Part shown: positions 23,747 to 35,231 of the stretch, piece after piece
How positions within the stretch are numbered: position 1 is the stretch's first letter
How the letters are laid out: each line of letters opens with the position of its first letter
From: Thelephora terrestris
Lineage: Eukaryota > Basidiomycota > Agaricomycetes > Thelephorales > Thelephoraceae
Length of the DNA stretch: 64,000 nt
Assembly: GCA_015956445.1 (NCBI GenBank)
Contig: WIUZ02000014.1
Coordinates: 558,001 to 622,000, forward strand
Reading direction: 5' to 3'
Notes under the pieces: generated by a model
The model's input: the letters and a program-made list of their open reading frames with translations, nothing else
Databases searched by the model: none
What the model was told of the DNA's origin: nothing
Made by a program: the position numbers and the translations under genes

Positions 23747-24973
23747 CTAACCTCTGCCCACCACCAGATCTCCCAGACTCTCAGTCACGTACTCGGGCAC
23801 AATGTCTGATGCATTCGGTCCTGTTATCTCCGCGAGCTTCGTGATCCCTTATCATAGAAACAACTCAGCCTCACCACAGAGCGCACATCAATCAAGTAAC
23901 TGTAATCTTACCGGTGAGTACTAGCAACGTGGAGATCCCACCCACTTGTCCAAACAGAATGTCTGTATTCAATCGGTCTCCCACCATTATCGTCCTCGTG
24001 GGGTCAAAGTCATGTCTACAAATGGAAAGAAACCCGGTCAGCGCTGTCTTCCTGCTTCTGACCTGACTAACTTTGCCCGGACACAATCCAACATCGTCTT
24101 GGACGGTTTCCCGGTCGACAAAGGGTCCTTCCCGAGCGCGAACCGAAGAGGAGCGCTCACTGCCCCCGCTCCCGGCAGAAGTCCAGATGATTCAGGATAA
24201 GTGCTGTCTTCGTTAGTTGCAAGGAAGACGCATCCCTCGTTCCTGGTCAGGTACTGAAACGCCTTTGAAAGTTTCGTATAGTTTACGCTCGTATCCAGCC
24301 CACACAAGACCACTGCGACCGATGGATCTAACGTGAATTCTGCCAACGAAAATGGCTCTAGGGTATTATCGGCCGGGTCCTGTATCAAGTTAATTCTCAT
24401 GTGAACCCCGCGTGGTCGTGGATTCACAGTTGGATCGGACGTACGGTTCCTCCAATGAACGAAATCCCCTCCTCATTGAGCTCCTCCTCTATACCGCTCA
24501 TCCCAATGACGTAGACTTTCTTGTCCTTTGGTAGCCTCATCACAGATGAGATGTAGACCGCCGCCGCATAGGCGGAACCGAATATCTCGTCCTAAAGTTT
24601 GTCGTTAATCTCGGGCGTTTTCGGGCGATACGCCCTCATATCCGTTTCATACCACTGTCGCATCGATACCGAGCTTGTCAAACTTGTTCTTGTAGTTCTT
24701 TCTGGACTTGGTGGCGTTGTTGGTCACGAACACAATCGATTTATCTGGGCCGCCCAAGGAAAGCAAGAAGATCAGCAGGCAGACGTCACATAGCCCAGAA
24801 GGGATCAGCCTCGCACTTTGATTCCGCAGCAGCTTCAGAGCCTCTTTCGCACCCTCGACGAGCCCGTCGCCGTTCCAGAGCACACCATCGCAGTCGAACA
24901 GCCAGGTGTCGTACTTGTCCAATAGAGCTTGGTACTGGTTTCCATTTCCCTTCTCTAAGAACGTCGGAGGCAT
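23747..24973 (-). CDS. PHO13: p-nitrophenylphosphatase / phosphoglycolate phosphatase, HAD family
   Basis: Exons 24973-24817, 24744-24653, 24591-24445, 24379-24072, 24015-23912 and 23847-23747 give 302 residues. HAD motif I is [13 protein letters not shown] (nucleophile and acid Asp), motif [13 protein letters not shown], and motif [19 protein letters not shown] with Gly-Asp-Arg-Leu. The C-terminus [14 protein letters not shown] is characteristic of Pho13. The yeast enzyme dephosphorylates toxic side products such as 2-phosphoglycolate, 4-phosphoerythronate and 2-phospholactate. It looks intact: all six exons join in frame with GT-AG introns of 56-76 nt. Confidence 0.93.
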
Positions 24974-25269
24974 TTCGGCAGACTAACGGTTCGGGATAAC
25001 CGACGCGACAACCGGAAATGGAAATGGCGTGCGGACGTGTCCCGAACCTCAAACAGGCTCACTTTAGCCTCTCCTTTGTCCCATCTCCGTCTCCCAACCG
25101 TTCTTACTTCAATCCTCTGATCTCGCGTCAGACGGTGACCATCAGACCCCGCGGAAGCTGAGTAGAGGGATTTTCAATCCAATCCTTACCGAAAAATCGC
25201 ACGCCTTTGTTCAGCAACTCCCTCCTCCCGACGCACCCGCGCCCTCTCGGGTTCACGAATGTTATCATC
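24974..25269. promoter_or_regulatory. Divergent promoter PHO13 / CMT1-like
   Basis: About 296 bp between the proposed start codons. No distinctive element recognised. Confidence 0.5.
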
Positions 25270-27155
25270 ATGAAGTCAAAGGCAAACCAGAGTATCTTCA
25301 GGGCTCTGCCCACCTGGCTCTCCCTGACGATTGGCGTCTTAATTGGGATAGTCGTCTCCAAGCTCGTCTTCTCATCAGTCGGTGTTTTCCCGCCTTTTTG
25401 CGCTATCAGAACATTGACGTCCTTGTGACTTTTGGCATTCATTTTCGCGTACAGTCACCCCGAGCATGGAATCGAAGGCCTCCAACTGGGCATCGGCCTC
25501 TCAGCATTCCTGTCGACCATCAACACAAGTTTAGCATGCCAACGCTTGAGCAGCGCCTTCGAGTGCTCGAGCTCTTGACCACCCTAACACCACACTACAC
25601 CAAAGAGTGCACTCGACATGCAAACCCTCTCTATGCCCAGCAAGCACGCGAACGCTATGCCACCCTCATTGGCCACAACGAGCCTTTGCAGTCATCATGG
25701 ATCACCAACCTCGGTCTGGGCCTCGGAGGCTTGGACGGGGACCAGATGCCTAGCCCATCAATGCATACCCCGGACGACCACAAGTACTTTTTTGCTATCA
25801 ACCTGTACAACTCGTTCGACGTCATACCCGACCTGTTTTCTACCCTCTTCAAAGTCTCGTCCATTCTTGGTTTCCAGAACGTCTACGTGTCAATCTACGA
25901 GAACGGGTCTAACGATCAGACGAAAGCCCTCCTACGTATATTCGACGCTCTCTGTCGGTCGGTTGGCCTGAAGGTTCACATTCGTACCTCGATGCGAACC
26001 AGGGGCAATTTCGCTCATCGTATCGAGTACTTGGCTGAAGTGAGAAATGCCGCTTTCGTACCCCTTCATGAACTTCGAGATTCTCATGGAGAGCATTTCG
26101 ACACCATCGTCTTCATGAACGATATCTTGCCTTGCGTGGACGACTTGCTGGAGCTGATTTACCAGAGCCGGTTGAACAATGCCGGGATCACCTGTGCGGC
26201 GGACTACATGTATCACGAAGAACTGGTGTGGACGTTCGTTCGTTGTCAGGTCGGCTCGAGCGCTCACCAATGACTACCCTTTACAGGGACATCCAGTGTT
26301 CTACGATAACTGGGTCGCTCGCGACATCAACGGCACTGCCCTAGAAAACGCTCCGTTCGAAGTCATATTCCATCACCCGTCCTCCAACGAACGGTGGCAA
26401 CGCCACTTGCCCGTCCAAGTTCAATCGTGTTGGAACGGCATCGCGATCCTAGACCCAATGCCGTTCTATACCCCGCCATCGGTCAAGTTCAGGATGGCGA
26501 ATATATTAGAAAACGAGTGCTCCGCGTCGGAGTGCAGTTTGATCTGTAACGATTATTGGCAGGCAGGGTTTGGGAGGATCATGATGGTGCCTAGGGTCAA
26601 GTTGGCCTATGATAATGTATGTGGGAAGGCCCGACGTTAGTGCTTGTTTACGAAGAGAGCTGACTTTGTTCTACTACAGAGAGTTTTCCCGATCATTCAT
26701 CCGTCGAGGAGGAACTTGACGGCCATCCGGGGGTATCTGAGGCTAGGTGGATTGCCGGATAACCCTAGGACGGATCCTCAGGACCGGGCGTGGTTTGGTC
26801 CTCATGATAGGTTGTTTATTGAAGAGGAGAGCGAACCTGTTGAGTTTGTCCCTGGACCTGATCATGGTGAGTTTCTTCCTTGTTTCTGCCTCCTGGCATC
26901 CTTGGAAATGCTCCGATTATTATATATATATCCCTGCCTTGCGCGTTGCGGGCAACTAAGCGCATCGTGGCAGGAGGCTTGTTATGGAACAATGGACGTT
27001 GACCACTCCTCTTTCTAGTGTGGTGTTGGGGGTGGGACGGAGCTGGTGATTTGGACGGACCGGATGTGGATCCTATCTGGGAGAAAATGCCGAATAGGAC
27101 TTTCTCTCCGGATGCTATCCAAGTTCGACATCGTAGAGATTTGAGGCAGTACTGA
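25270..27155 (+). CDS. CMT1: CMT1/CAP59-type alpha-mannosyltransferase (GT69)
   Basis: Exons: 25270 to about 25377, 25455-26225, 26287-26616, 26680-26866 and 27019-27155. The last four are well supported. An N-terminal hydrophobic segment (WLSLTIGVLIGIVVSKLVF) is a type II Golgi signal anchor. The catalytic region shows FFAINLYNSFDVIPDL, VYVSIYENGSND, TIVFMNDILPCVDDLLEL, ADYMYHEE, VFYDNWVARDI, VQSCWNGIAILDP and a Cys-rich ECSASECSLICNDY, as in cryptococcal Cmt1 (alpha-1,3-mannosyltransferase) and Cap59. In non-capsulated basidiomycetes such proteins probably act on cell-wall or secreted glycans (inference). The first intron is uncertain: the donor GTCGGT at 25378 is weak and an extra small exon is possible. 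Confidence 0.82.
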
Positions 27156-28351
27156 AGGCGCTCCTCGTCTGTGTTGCTGAAGGACCCCTGAACTTTCGAT
27201 TTCTTGGCTATCTTCGAGGACAACATTGGCTTGCACCCGGACATGATCATTCTTTCCTCCCACGAGACTTTGCTTTTATCTGCACTTCCTTAAGCTTCCA
27301 AAGACATGCCCAGATTTATGGGACTTCTCTGCATTACTGACATGCACGCACGCACGTCCAGATCTCGTTGTGAATGTGTTCTCGTCTATCGTTGGTTAAT
27401 TTTAGGTAGAACGTTTGACCATATCTTCGACCCTGCTTTCATTTTCCCCCTTCTTTGTTCTGTTTTCGGATAGACCGATATAGTGTCATCGACTGTCTGA
27501 TATCTGGGAAGGCACACCTGGTCAACCGCAGAATTTCTGCTGTCGATAGGTTTGCAAGCTAGTCCTTTGGGAGGTATCGCTTTGATCCTTCGGACCCTGA
27601 GATGCTGGCCGATGTCAAGTTTCCCGACACCTGAAACGTCCCCTGAGTACTACTTGAGTGATTGCTTCCATGCCATCCTCATGTCGACGTCTTCGCCCCT
27701 CGCTGTCCTCGTGTATCTCAGGGAATGCGGGCTAGCCCCTCGGATTAATGAACGGGTCGGGTGGCGTTCGGCCAAGCCGTGCACGTGGTTTGGCAGCGTC
27801 GGATATGTGTCTTCACTTGGCGTACTCAGTTTGTGACTAAGACCTTGTCAAGGCTGAAAGCGGTTTCCCTTCTCCGGATGTTTGTGGGCCGCAGCTGTCG
27901 GTCCACCAACCCCAACTCCAATCCCCCCAACCTGAGCTTACAAAATTCGAATTTATCCTCAGGGTCTCAAGATTTAGCTCACGGCCGATCTGTGATGTAC
28001 GAACTTCTTACTCAGTGGGAGTGAGCCAAACGCGTCTCCCAATTGACCGATAATAGAAGGTACGCTTATACCACGATGTGCAATAAACGGTAGTACAGAC
28101 GCAGCGTGGTAATGGTACGCCACGCCATGGATAATCAGAGGCTGAAAGGACTTTGTACTCCCCAACCGAACAGAGACGAACAGGAAGGTCATATTAGCGT
28201 TCGTGAATGTCGAGGCTCTTAGAGACCGATCTAACTCATTTATTAAGCGAAGATATGAGACCCAAATCCCAGCCCGAGAGGACGACAAGCCGAAGGTCTT
28301 TTACGCGAAGCAACAAACCTCCTGCAGCCTTGTACGCATCTCCCAGACGTC
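27156..28351. other. Convergent intergenic CMT1-like / kinase
   Basis: About 1.2 kb between 3' ends. ORFs at 27552-27836 and 27974-28288 have no recognised motif and no consistent splice structure. Confidence 0.5.
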
Positions 28352-31300
28352 CTAGAACAATCTCCCAAACCGCGTCTGGATGATCTCTGCGCTCTCTTCG
28401 CGTTCAGGTAAGAGCACTTCGGAAAGTGTCACGGGTTCCCGGCTCGCACGAGCGAATCTCGCCAGGAAAAGCCTGAACTTTTCCCGGATCATCTGGAAAT
28501 TATTCCGCCTTGGGAACTTGGCACCCTTTCCCTTCTTGGACTCCCGTCCCCGACGAGGAGGAGCAGCTGTGGTGGGCGTATGGGAAAATTCTTCCAAGAT
28601 TCCTCGAACTTCTTCCATCACCTCCTGTAAGTCCGGCTCAGTGTCGCTGGACGACCGCGCCATGTCACCAGCTTAAGGAGAGTATAAATCTTGGATTCTC
28701 CGGTTCCACGACGAGAATAGGGAAGGCACGGACCGTCAGTTGTGATGGCCTCAGGTGATGGGGCCCACTTTTCAGCTTCTGTCTCTAATTGTGCCTGGAT
28801 GAGGGAGATAGGCGGCCGCATGGGGGGCATCGACTCGTATTCTCGGTTCCACGATTGGTACAGTAGTTCCCATAATTCACCAGAAAATACTCCTGTCGGG
28901 CGCTCAGGTCGGTTTCCATCAAGAACGTGCATGTGGACGGCATGGGTTACGATGTGTTCGAACGGTCGACGTCGTGTTACAACCTTCCACTTATTGTTGA
29001 GTTGCGGTGGATAAAATGTAGGACGAACGGTTCAATCACCTCAAGTACTGTCATTCCCAGCGCGTAGATGTCCGTGCTCTTTGATGGTAGTTGTTTCCGG
29101 GATCTATTCCCAAATCCAAACAGCTCCGGGTGTAAGCATTCTGGCGCACTCCATCGGGCCGTTCCCTCTTTGTGACCAGTCCGTGTGCTGCTGCCGCATG
29201 AATCCTCGATGATTCTTGCAAGCCCGAAGTCTGCTAGGCGAGGGCGATGATCGGAGTCGATGAGGATATTTACCTACAGAGGGTGGGTTATTTTTGAGCA
29301 GCTCTAACTCGTAATTATGCGCCTTACACCCTTGAGGTCGCCATGGACAAAATCGTGATCGTGAAGGAATTGTAAACCTTTGGCGACACCTACCAGCTAT
29401 ACGCTCGTCGTGATCTAGTAAGGTTTCCGTAGGGTCGTAGATACTCACTAAGGCAAAAGGATTTTCTTCAAGGCGGTTCTTGAGAAATCTCATGATATTC
29501 CCGTTTTCCATCCACGGAGATACCATGCGGAACGGCTGTGGCAGCGAAGTCACCCCGAGGAACGGCAGAATATGATCGTGACGAAGCCACTTCCAGCCCA
29601 CCACCTCCTTCGCAAGACTCTACTCCGTAAGGTGAGGGGCGATTGGGGTTGAGTGAATACACAAGATTCGCACCGTGCGGGTGATCATTGGATCTCCACT
29701 GAGCGTATCTGTCCTGAGAACTTTCACCACAACCTTTTGCCCCTCGTAGGTCGCTTCGTAGACATCCGCAAAACCACCTCCGTCGAACGGCTTCGTGCTG
29801 ACCTCTTCTAGTTCCCCAGCAAGAAAGAACGATCGAGGAAGGACTCCCGAGGCTCCACACAGCTTTTGCAAGCTTCGGAGATACTTCCTTGTATTTTTAC
29901 TGACCCCAACACGGTCGAGAGCCTGGCGTATAGGGTTAGCACTCTAGTTGTTCTGGTCTTGCACATGCTTGCGCACCTGGTCTATGTCATCCGCAATTTT
30001 CTGTACCTTCTCAGGCTCCATGCTCATAACTTCCTGGAACCCGGCTGAACTCGCAAGCAGGAAAGCAGTGGCGTCCGCTGTCCAGTTTTTCGCTACCCGG
30101 TTTAAATAAGCCACCACCTGGCCGACCTTCGGCCGCGAGGCGACATTTTTTGCCCAACACATCTCCAATAAATTCCAAATCTCGTTCGTGATGCCCAGAC
30201 TCTCCGAGTTTTTTGGCCGAGGGGGACGCTTGCCCTCAAGGACAACATCAACTGCAACCTCTGGTTTTTGTCGATGTGCGAATGGTGGGGATCCGGTCAG
30301 CACCTAGCGCCGATACCTAAAATCAGTTCCCGGACAACGCAATAAAATGAACAAGCTACATGCCTCATATATGACCATAGCGAACGCATATATGTCGCCT
30401 GTAAGCGAAGGCCCACGCCTGTCATTCTCGACTGTTAGAAGCTCGGGGGCAGTCCAGTTTATTGATTCTCTCGTCAGGGAGAAGGGATCGAATACGATCG
30501 ATGTAAGGCCATAATCGCACAGAAGGGCATGTGGTGACGGGGGATTACTGATGAGTATGTTTGACTGCAGGCACTCTTAACACGGATCTCATTTCGCGCC
30601 ACTGGTAACGAAATGACTTACACCCCTAAGATTTCCATGAATTACACCGCTATGATGTAGGTATTCCAAGCCGTTCGCTACGTCAATCAACTGTTGAGGG
30701 ACTTTCGTGAGTACTCTCAAGACGCATAACTACGGCCGCGACGACGTACCAGATTAAGGCGATTGGCTTCCGAATTTTTCCTCGTGAAGCCAATGATGTT
30801 TCCACTCTCCAACCATGGGGACACCATGCCGAATTGATTGCCCATACAAGCGCCATAAAATGGAAGAAGGTTCTTGTGGTGCAACTGCTTCCAGAGCACC
30901 ATCTCTTTACAGAACCTCTGACCAGGGTGCATCACGCGTCAGCGACGACTGAATAACGCCCGGGGCAAGCGGTACCTTAGTGATCTCGGCTCTGCTTTCA
31001 TCCGTGGAGATTCTTAGGACCTTAATGGCCACGTTCTCTCCCCTCCAAATCCCTTTCCGTAAGTCTGCGTATGCACGCTTCGCAAACGGTATACCACCGT
31101 CGATCATCAACTCTCCGCCGATAAGGCAAGAACCGGGTAGTTGTTGAAAGGTTCCACACAATCGCCTCAGGACAACGAGAGCAGTGCCCTTCAGGTGTTT
31201 CGGGATAGTCTTGTGTTGGAGTACCTGAAAATCGTTGAGTTTTGATCAAACAGGTGCGGTGCGATGGATCTCTTACCTTTCTGTCGATGAGGTCGATTAG

Positions 31301-31502
31301 TTGCGGAACATCATCCTCGGCAAACTGATGTACGTCAAGTTTGGTTTGTCTCTGAGCGTCAAGGATCTCTATCGCCAACCGCGGGAACTCTTCGGAGGCT
31401 TGGTCTGTTTCCATTAGCTTTCGCCATAAGTGATCTGACACAAATCAGCAACCCAGAACCAACGCAGATGTTTTGTATAAGCGTACGGGTTTGAGGATCC
31501 AT
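28352..31502 (-). CDS. Tandem pseudokinase-kinase protein, right copy (complete)
   Basis: Thirteen exons: 31502-31487, 31434-31277, 31224-30976, 30917-30750, 30690-30622, 30564-30364, 30303-29977, 29922-29674, 29619-29449, 29396-29328, 29273-29040, 28983-28669, 28624-28352; 832 residues, all in frame. Domain 1 (about 95-330) has a loop without GxGxxG, VAIKVL, HGNLRG (no catalytic Asp) at 215-220 and CDYGL at 236-240: a pseudokinase. Domain 2 (about 440-700) has GGGFADVY, Lys463, HGDLKG with Asp556, ADFG with Asp574, and WSAPE: a probable active TKL-type kinase. A basic, Lys/Arg-rich tail (near residues 765-785) may be a nuclear signal. Domains are joined by a 54-nt intron (29923-29976) with a CTAAC branch site; ignoring it would give two genes with a stop at 29944. 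The N-terminal exon is tentative. Confidence 0.75.
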
Positions 31503-31690
31503 CTCCGTAACGAAGGTAAGGCTTCTTGGAAGTCGTAGAGGTAACGGTGGGCTTTCAGCCAACCCAAGTCAGGACAACACGAGGCGATTGTTGATGCCGT
31601 GGCCTGACGCCGGTGTCCATATTAGGATACGACGGTCGGCTCTAAATTGGTGAAGGGGACCCTGGTTACGGAGGTCTTACTTTGCAGGCG
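29077..31690. repeat. Segmental duplication, copy 2
   Basis: Direct repeat of 1-2600. Similarity extends past the 5' end of the kinase gene, through a shared TATTAGGATACGA motif (2552 and 31620) to near a shared CTTTGCAG motif, and then stops. The copies differ by a 12-bp coding indel in exon 6 and several splice-site or catalytic-codon changes described in the findings. Confidence 0.9.
30304..30363 (-). other. GC-AG intron
   Basis: In the right kinase copy the 5' splice site reads GAG|GCATGT. The homologous site in the left copy (1240-1297) reads GAG|GTATGT. The acceptor CGCTAG and frame are conserved, so this is either a tolerated GC-AG intron or a splicing lesion. Confidence 0.8.
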
Positions 31691-33679
31691 GCGAGCGTAT
31701 CGTTCGTTCGAGCATATGAGATAGAAGATAGGCTCATAATTTCCGTGTAGAGCCATGGTCCCTGATGTTTGAAGCCTGAAGATGCACCCTACGAGGAGAG
31801 AGGAGGACAGGAATTGTCTACAGCTCTGCAGATTCGCTTCCCATCAGTCGGGAGCATTAGATTCGCAGCTATTTGACCACGCACCGCGATGAGGAAGGTT
31901 GTCGACATCGGAAGAGGGAGCGGTAGCCGAAACACGGCGAAAGGGTACGGTCATGTGACAGTCGCGACCCTACGCTGCCCGCGTCTCAATTCCTCATTGC
32001 CAACCACCTGGATCAAGGTCAGCACATTCAACGGAGGATGTATCTCGGGTTCTCGGGGGTCTTCGAGTCTGTGGGACCAACGACTCAAAGAGGCCTTTCT
32101 CTCAATATCTCTGTTCTCGACCCTCGTGTACGCGCTTGCGGCCGGTAAGTGGGGCAGCGTTACCACCGATTGAAGCCCTAAAACTCAGCCTTTCGGTTTG
32201 AAGTGAGGCGACATGACGTCGTAGTGCTCTACTGCGGGCCCTATCATGCCCGATGTGATGACGAGGAGAAGCGACAGAAAGCCGCCCCTCGCGTTCCGCA
32301 ATGCATAGGGGTGATACATCGCCAATCCCTCGGGTACTCTTCAATGCGATGGTCACCACTCAGCAACGATATTGGTTCGCCTTCTAAAGTTTCCAGCCTC
32401 AACAGCGATTAACCTGGCACCTCGACCGGCTTTTTCAGGGTGCCCTTGCCAGATGCCCCTCTAGGAGAATTGTCCACGGACTACTACGCACCTATACGCC
32501 GAGAACCGGGGAGGCTGCTAACCGCTTACGCCAGTTGAGCGCTGCTAATTTCAGGAGGCATCTGCTCATCCCCGCGGCCTGCGTTGGCTATACTTCGAGC
32601 CCCGCCTAGAGCACTTTCATATCCGAGCCTGAATGACGTCGTCAAGTGTGACGGAGGGCTGCATAGGGGATATAGCGGGGTGACTAAGTGACGCCCGAGG
32701 AACGAGACAAAGGACTCCCGGCAGGAAAGCTGGACGTAATCTTAAGAGGGCGCGCCCGATGATGCTTGGGGATGTCCCCGCATTTGGGAGAATGAACTCG
32801 GAGCTGATCTCAACTATACCCCAGTCAGAGCCCTGACATTCCACAGCGCTGGCATCCTGATGACATTGGGGAGCGAGGACTGGACACCTACCTCTCCCAT
32901 TTCACACTAGCGCAGATTAACGATGCTTTCCGACATCTCGTTCAACCGAAGCGAACAGTACCCTCTCTTTTTGTCAGTGACTATCGTGCGAGAAAGGTGT
33001 TTACCATTCAATCCTTCCGGTCTCGGTATCTTCCTGGAATGGAGGGCGAAGGATAGAGGTCGACTCCCTCCAGCTTTGCTGCAACGACTGCCCACTCCAG
33101 GCGCTCTCCAACTACACGCCTCAAGCGCGTTTTGACCACCACTTTGATGGGGAAATCGGCGAGGGGCGAGCGGGTCGTCATCGCCTCGGAGCCCTCGGAT
33201 TCTGCACCCTACTCTATTCTGATTTATTACATGCATAGAACCAACCCCTTTAAACCAGAGGCTGGGCCATCCGCATTCGCGGCCGCCCCTCAACTTTAAG
33301 TCAGTCACAAACCTATCCAACATGTTTTTCCTCGTGCAAACCTTCGGACTCGCTGCCCTCAGGCTTTCCGGCAGCGTTAGCCGGGCGCAAAGTATTGAAT
33401 TAGCTCGCATAAATACTTAAGCACATCGACCATTCCGCGGGCTCTGGCCCTGTTGTCCACGTATTTCCCGGTATCGCCCTCCCAGCTCACCCGTACACCA
33501 CCTAACCCCTCTTTCCCGCACCCACTCCGCAATCTGGATCTCGGGCCCAGACCACCACCAACTCCTCTTATATAGATCTCGAGCTGTACACTGCAAACTC
33601 CACTGAGACGGAGCTCGTCGTAACCCCCTCCCCGTCCCTGAGAACCTCGAATATCCACGCAAGCTCTTCCTGAAAAAGG
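31503..33679. other. Gene-poor stretch
   Basis: Includes the promoter side of the kinase duplicate up to about 31690. Beyond that, ORFs (for example 31889-32173 and 32907-33410) lack family motifs. Nothing supportable seen. Confidence 0.45.
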
Positions 33680-35231
33680 ATGGATATTGATCGACCACAT
33701 GTCCGCCAACTCACAGAACCGTCAGGTAAGTTTGCTTTCCGCTCGATGCTGTATACGGGTGATACCCTTATTCACGCTCTTCTCGACTTCTTTTCCCGTT
33801 CGCTGTTGGCCTCGAATGGTCCCTGATGCTACGATCGATCGGCGGATCAAACAGAGAAGGACTTACAAAGAGTGCTCTTCATTCTCCACGAGACGATCTC
33901 GAATGGTAAGTCCCGGATAAAAGTAGCGATAAACCTACTGAAAGCACCCTCACGCTCGACACTGAACCAGACCGCAGATACCGTCGTAAAAGTTTACACC
34001 GGGGGCTCGACCGCCGCGTTAAGTACATACCTGCGCCTACTTCTCGATGGATGTGTGGACTCCGGTGGGCTGTTTGTTGCTTGGACATCCCCCGACTCGC
34101 GCGAGTTTGACGCCGTGGCCTTGTGGAGCCCTCCTTCCAAAGATTGGTTACCTTGGTGCGCATCCTGCACTCCAATTTTCGTCCTAACCGTTCTTACCTC
34201 AATTCGACCAGGGAAGAGGAAGAGTTCCTGTCGCAGTTGCGTCAAGAAAAGAAAGATTGGATAACCCATCATGTAAGTGCTCGCTTTTCCACCTCTGAAG
34301 TATAAAGCTCGTCGGAGCTCTGAGCGCAATAACCGTAGGCAATTTCCAAATACGAAGAGCTGTACAAGTCCGCTTTCGGGGCATGGGGGTACAACGCCGG
34401 CATAAATAACTGGCAGCTAAAAGCGATCGCAGTCCTCCAGGAGTGCAGGGGGAGAGGTCTAGGCAAGGCGTTGATGGAGGTGGTTCATCGGAAGGTAATG
34501 TGATCTCAAACCTTCCCTTCCTGCGGGCTCGACAGCGCACAACGGTCCGAGAACGTCGGAAGGGCGATGTGGTACCGGGGCAACTACCTTCCCACGTCCC
34601 ATCCGCCTGCCTTCCCAACAACCCGGCCAAGTGAGACGTCGTCTAACCCGTTCCCGTTCACAGGCTACCGCAAGCAATCACAAGGTGGTGGTCGATTGTC
34701 ACTCGCAGATCGCAGTAAGGGTACCTTTCGTCTTTCGCTACTTTTCTCCGCCTTGATCTGACAAATTTTCTCCTATGCTATGTTCCAAAACTCCACCTAT
34801 CGTTCGTCGCTATCCGCGCCGCCGTGACGGTCGTGATGCTGCGTGAAACGTTGCCTGTTTTTTGCCTCCGCTTCCACCCGACACGTCATGGACCACATCC
34901 GCTGTTTGCCGCTTCCATTCGCCGTACCGCCGGTACCTGATGTGAAACCCACCTGCACGCCGATCCTCAATTCTCCATGACAATAATGCATCACTCGCGC
35001 GCCCGCATGTGCCCCAAAACGCATCAAACCGGGATTTCGCCTCGCGGTTCACCGTCCATCGCAACTCTCGCGTCATACTTTCACCATTATGTTGACGTGG
35101 GGGGGCGGAACGTCAATCAGTTCTTCCACAAATTGGGTTTTCAACATCAAAGCGTCAAGAATTTTTTCAGCTTGACGGAGCCGGGATTCGCGATGTGGTG
35201 CATGGTGTGGGAACCTGGAAGGAAGGAGTAA
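33680..35231 (+). CDS. GNAT-family N-acetyltransferase
   Basis: Exons 33680-33725, 33855-33905, 33978-34155, 34212-34272, 34339-34494, 34664-34714 and 35121-35231 give 217 residues. The acetyl-CoA binding motif A is WQLKAIAVLQECRGRGLGKA (about 137-156: beta strand, then Arg-Gly-x-Gly), and motif B is FFHKLGF near the end, followed by PGFAMWCMVWEP typical of fungal GNATs of unknown substrate. Introns 1, 2 and 5 are longer than average (129, 72, 169 nt) and intron 6 is 406 nt with an AG-free body. Several introns have CTAAC sites. The acceptor choice for the last exon is forced because no other AG exists between 34720 and 35118. Confidence 0.75.
34715..35120 (+). other. 406-nt intron with AG-exclusion zone
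   Basis: Donor GTAAGG at 34715 and acceptor CAATCAG ending at 35120. I read every base between and found no AG dinucleotide from 34720 to 35118. A CTGAC at about 34758-34762 followed by AAATTTTCTCC is a candidate distant branch point. Confidence 0.7.

Noticed and set aside
29944-31502. Kinase domain 1 as a separate gene ending at the TAG at 29944
   Set aside because: The same position has strong intron signals in both copies and the downstream reading frame opens immediately with kinase-family leader sequence; kept only as an alternative.
34797-35076. Minus-strand ORFs across the AG-free intron
   Set aside because: Open only because CT is absent on that strand, which removes few stop codons but biases composition; no motif is present.
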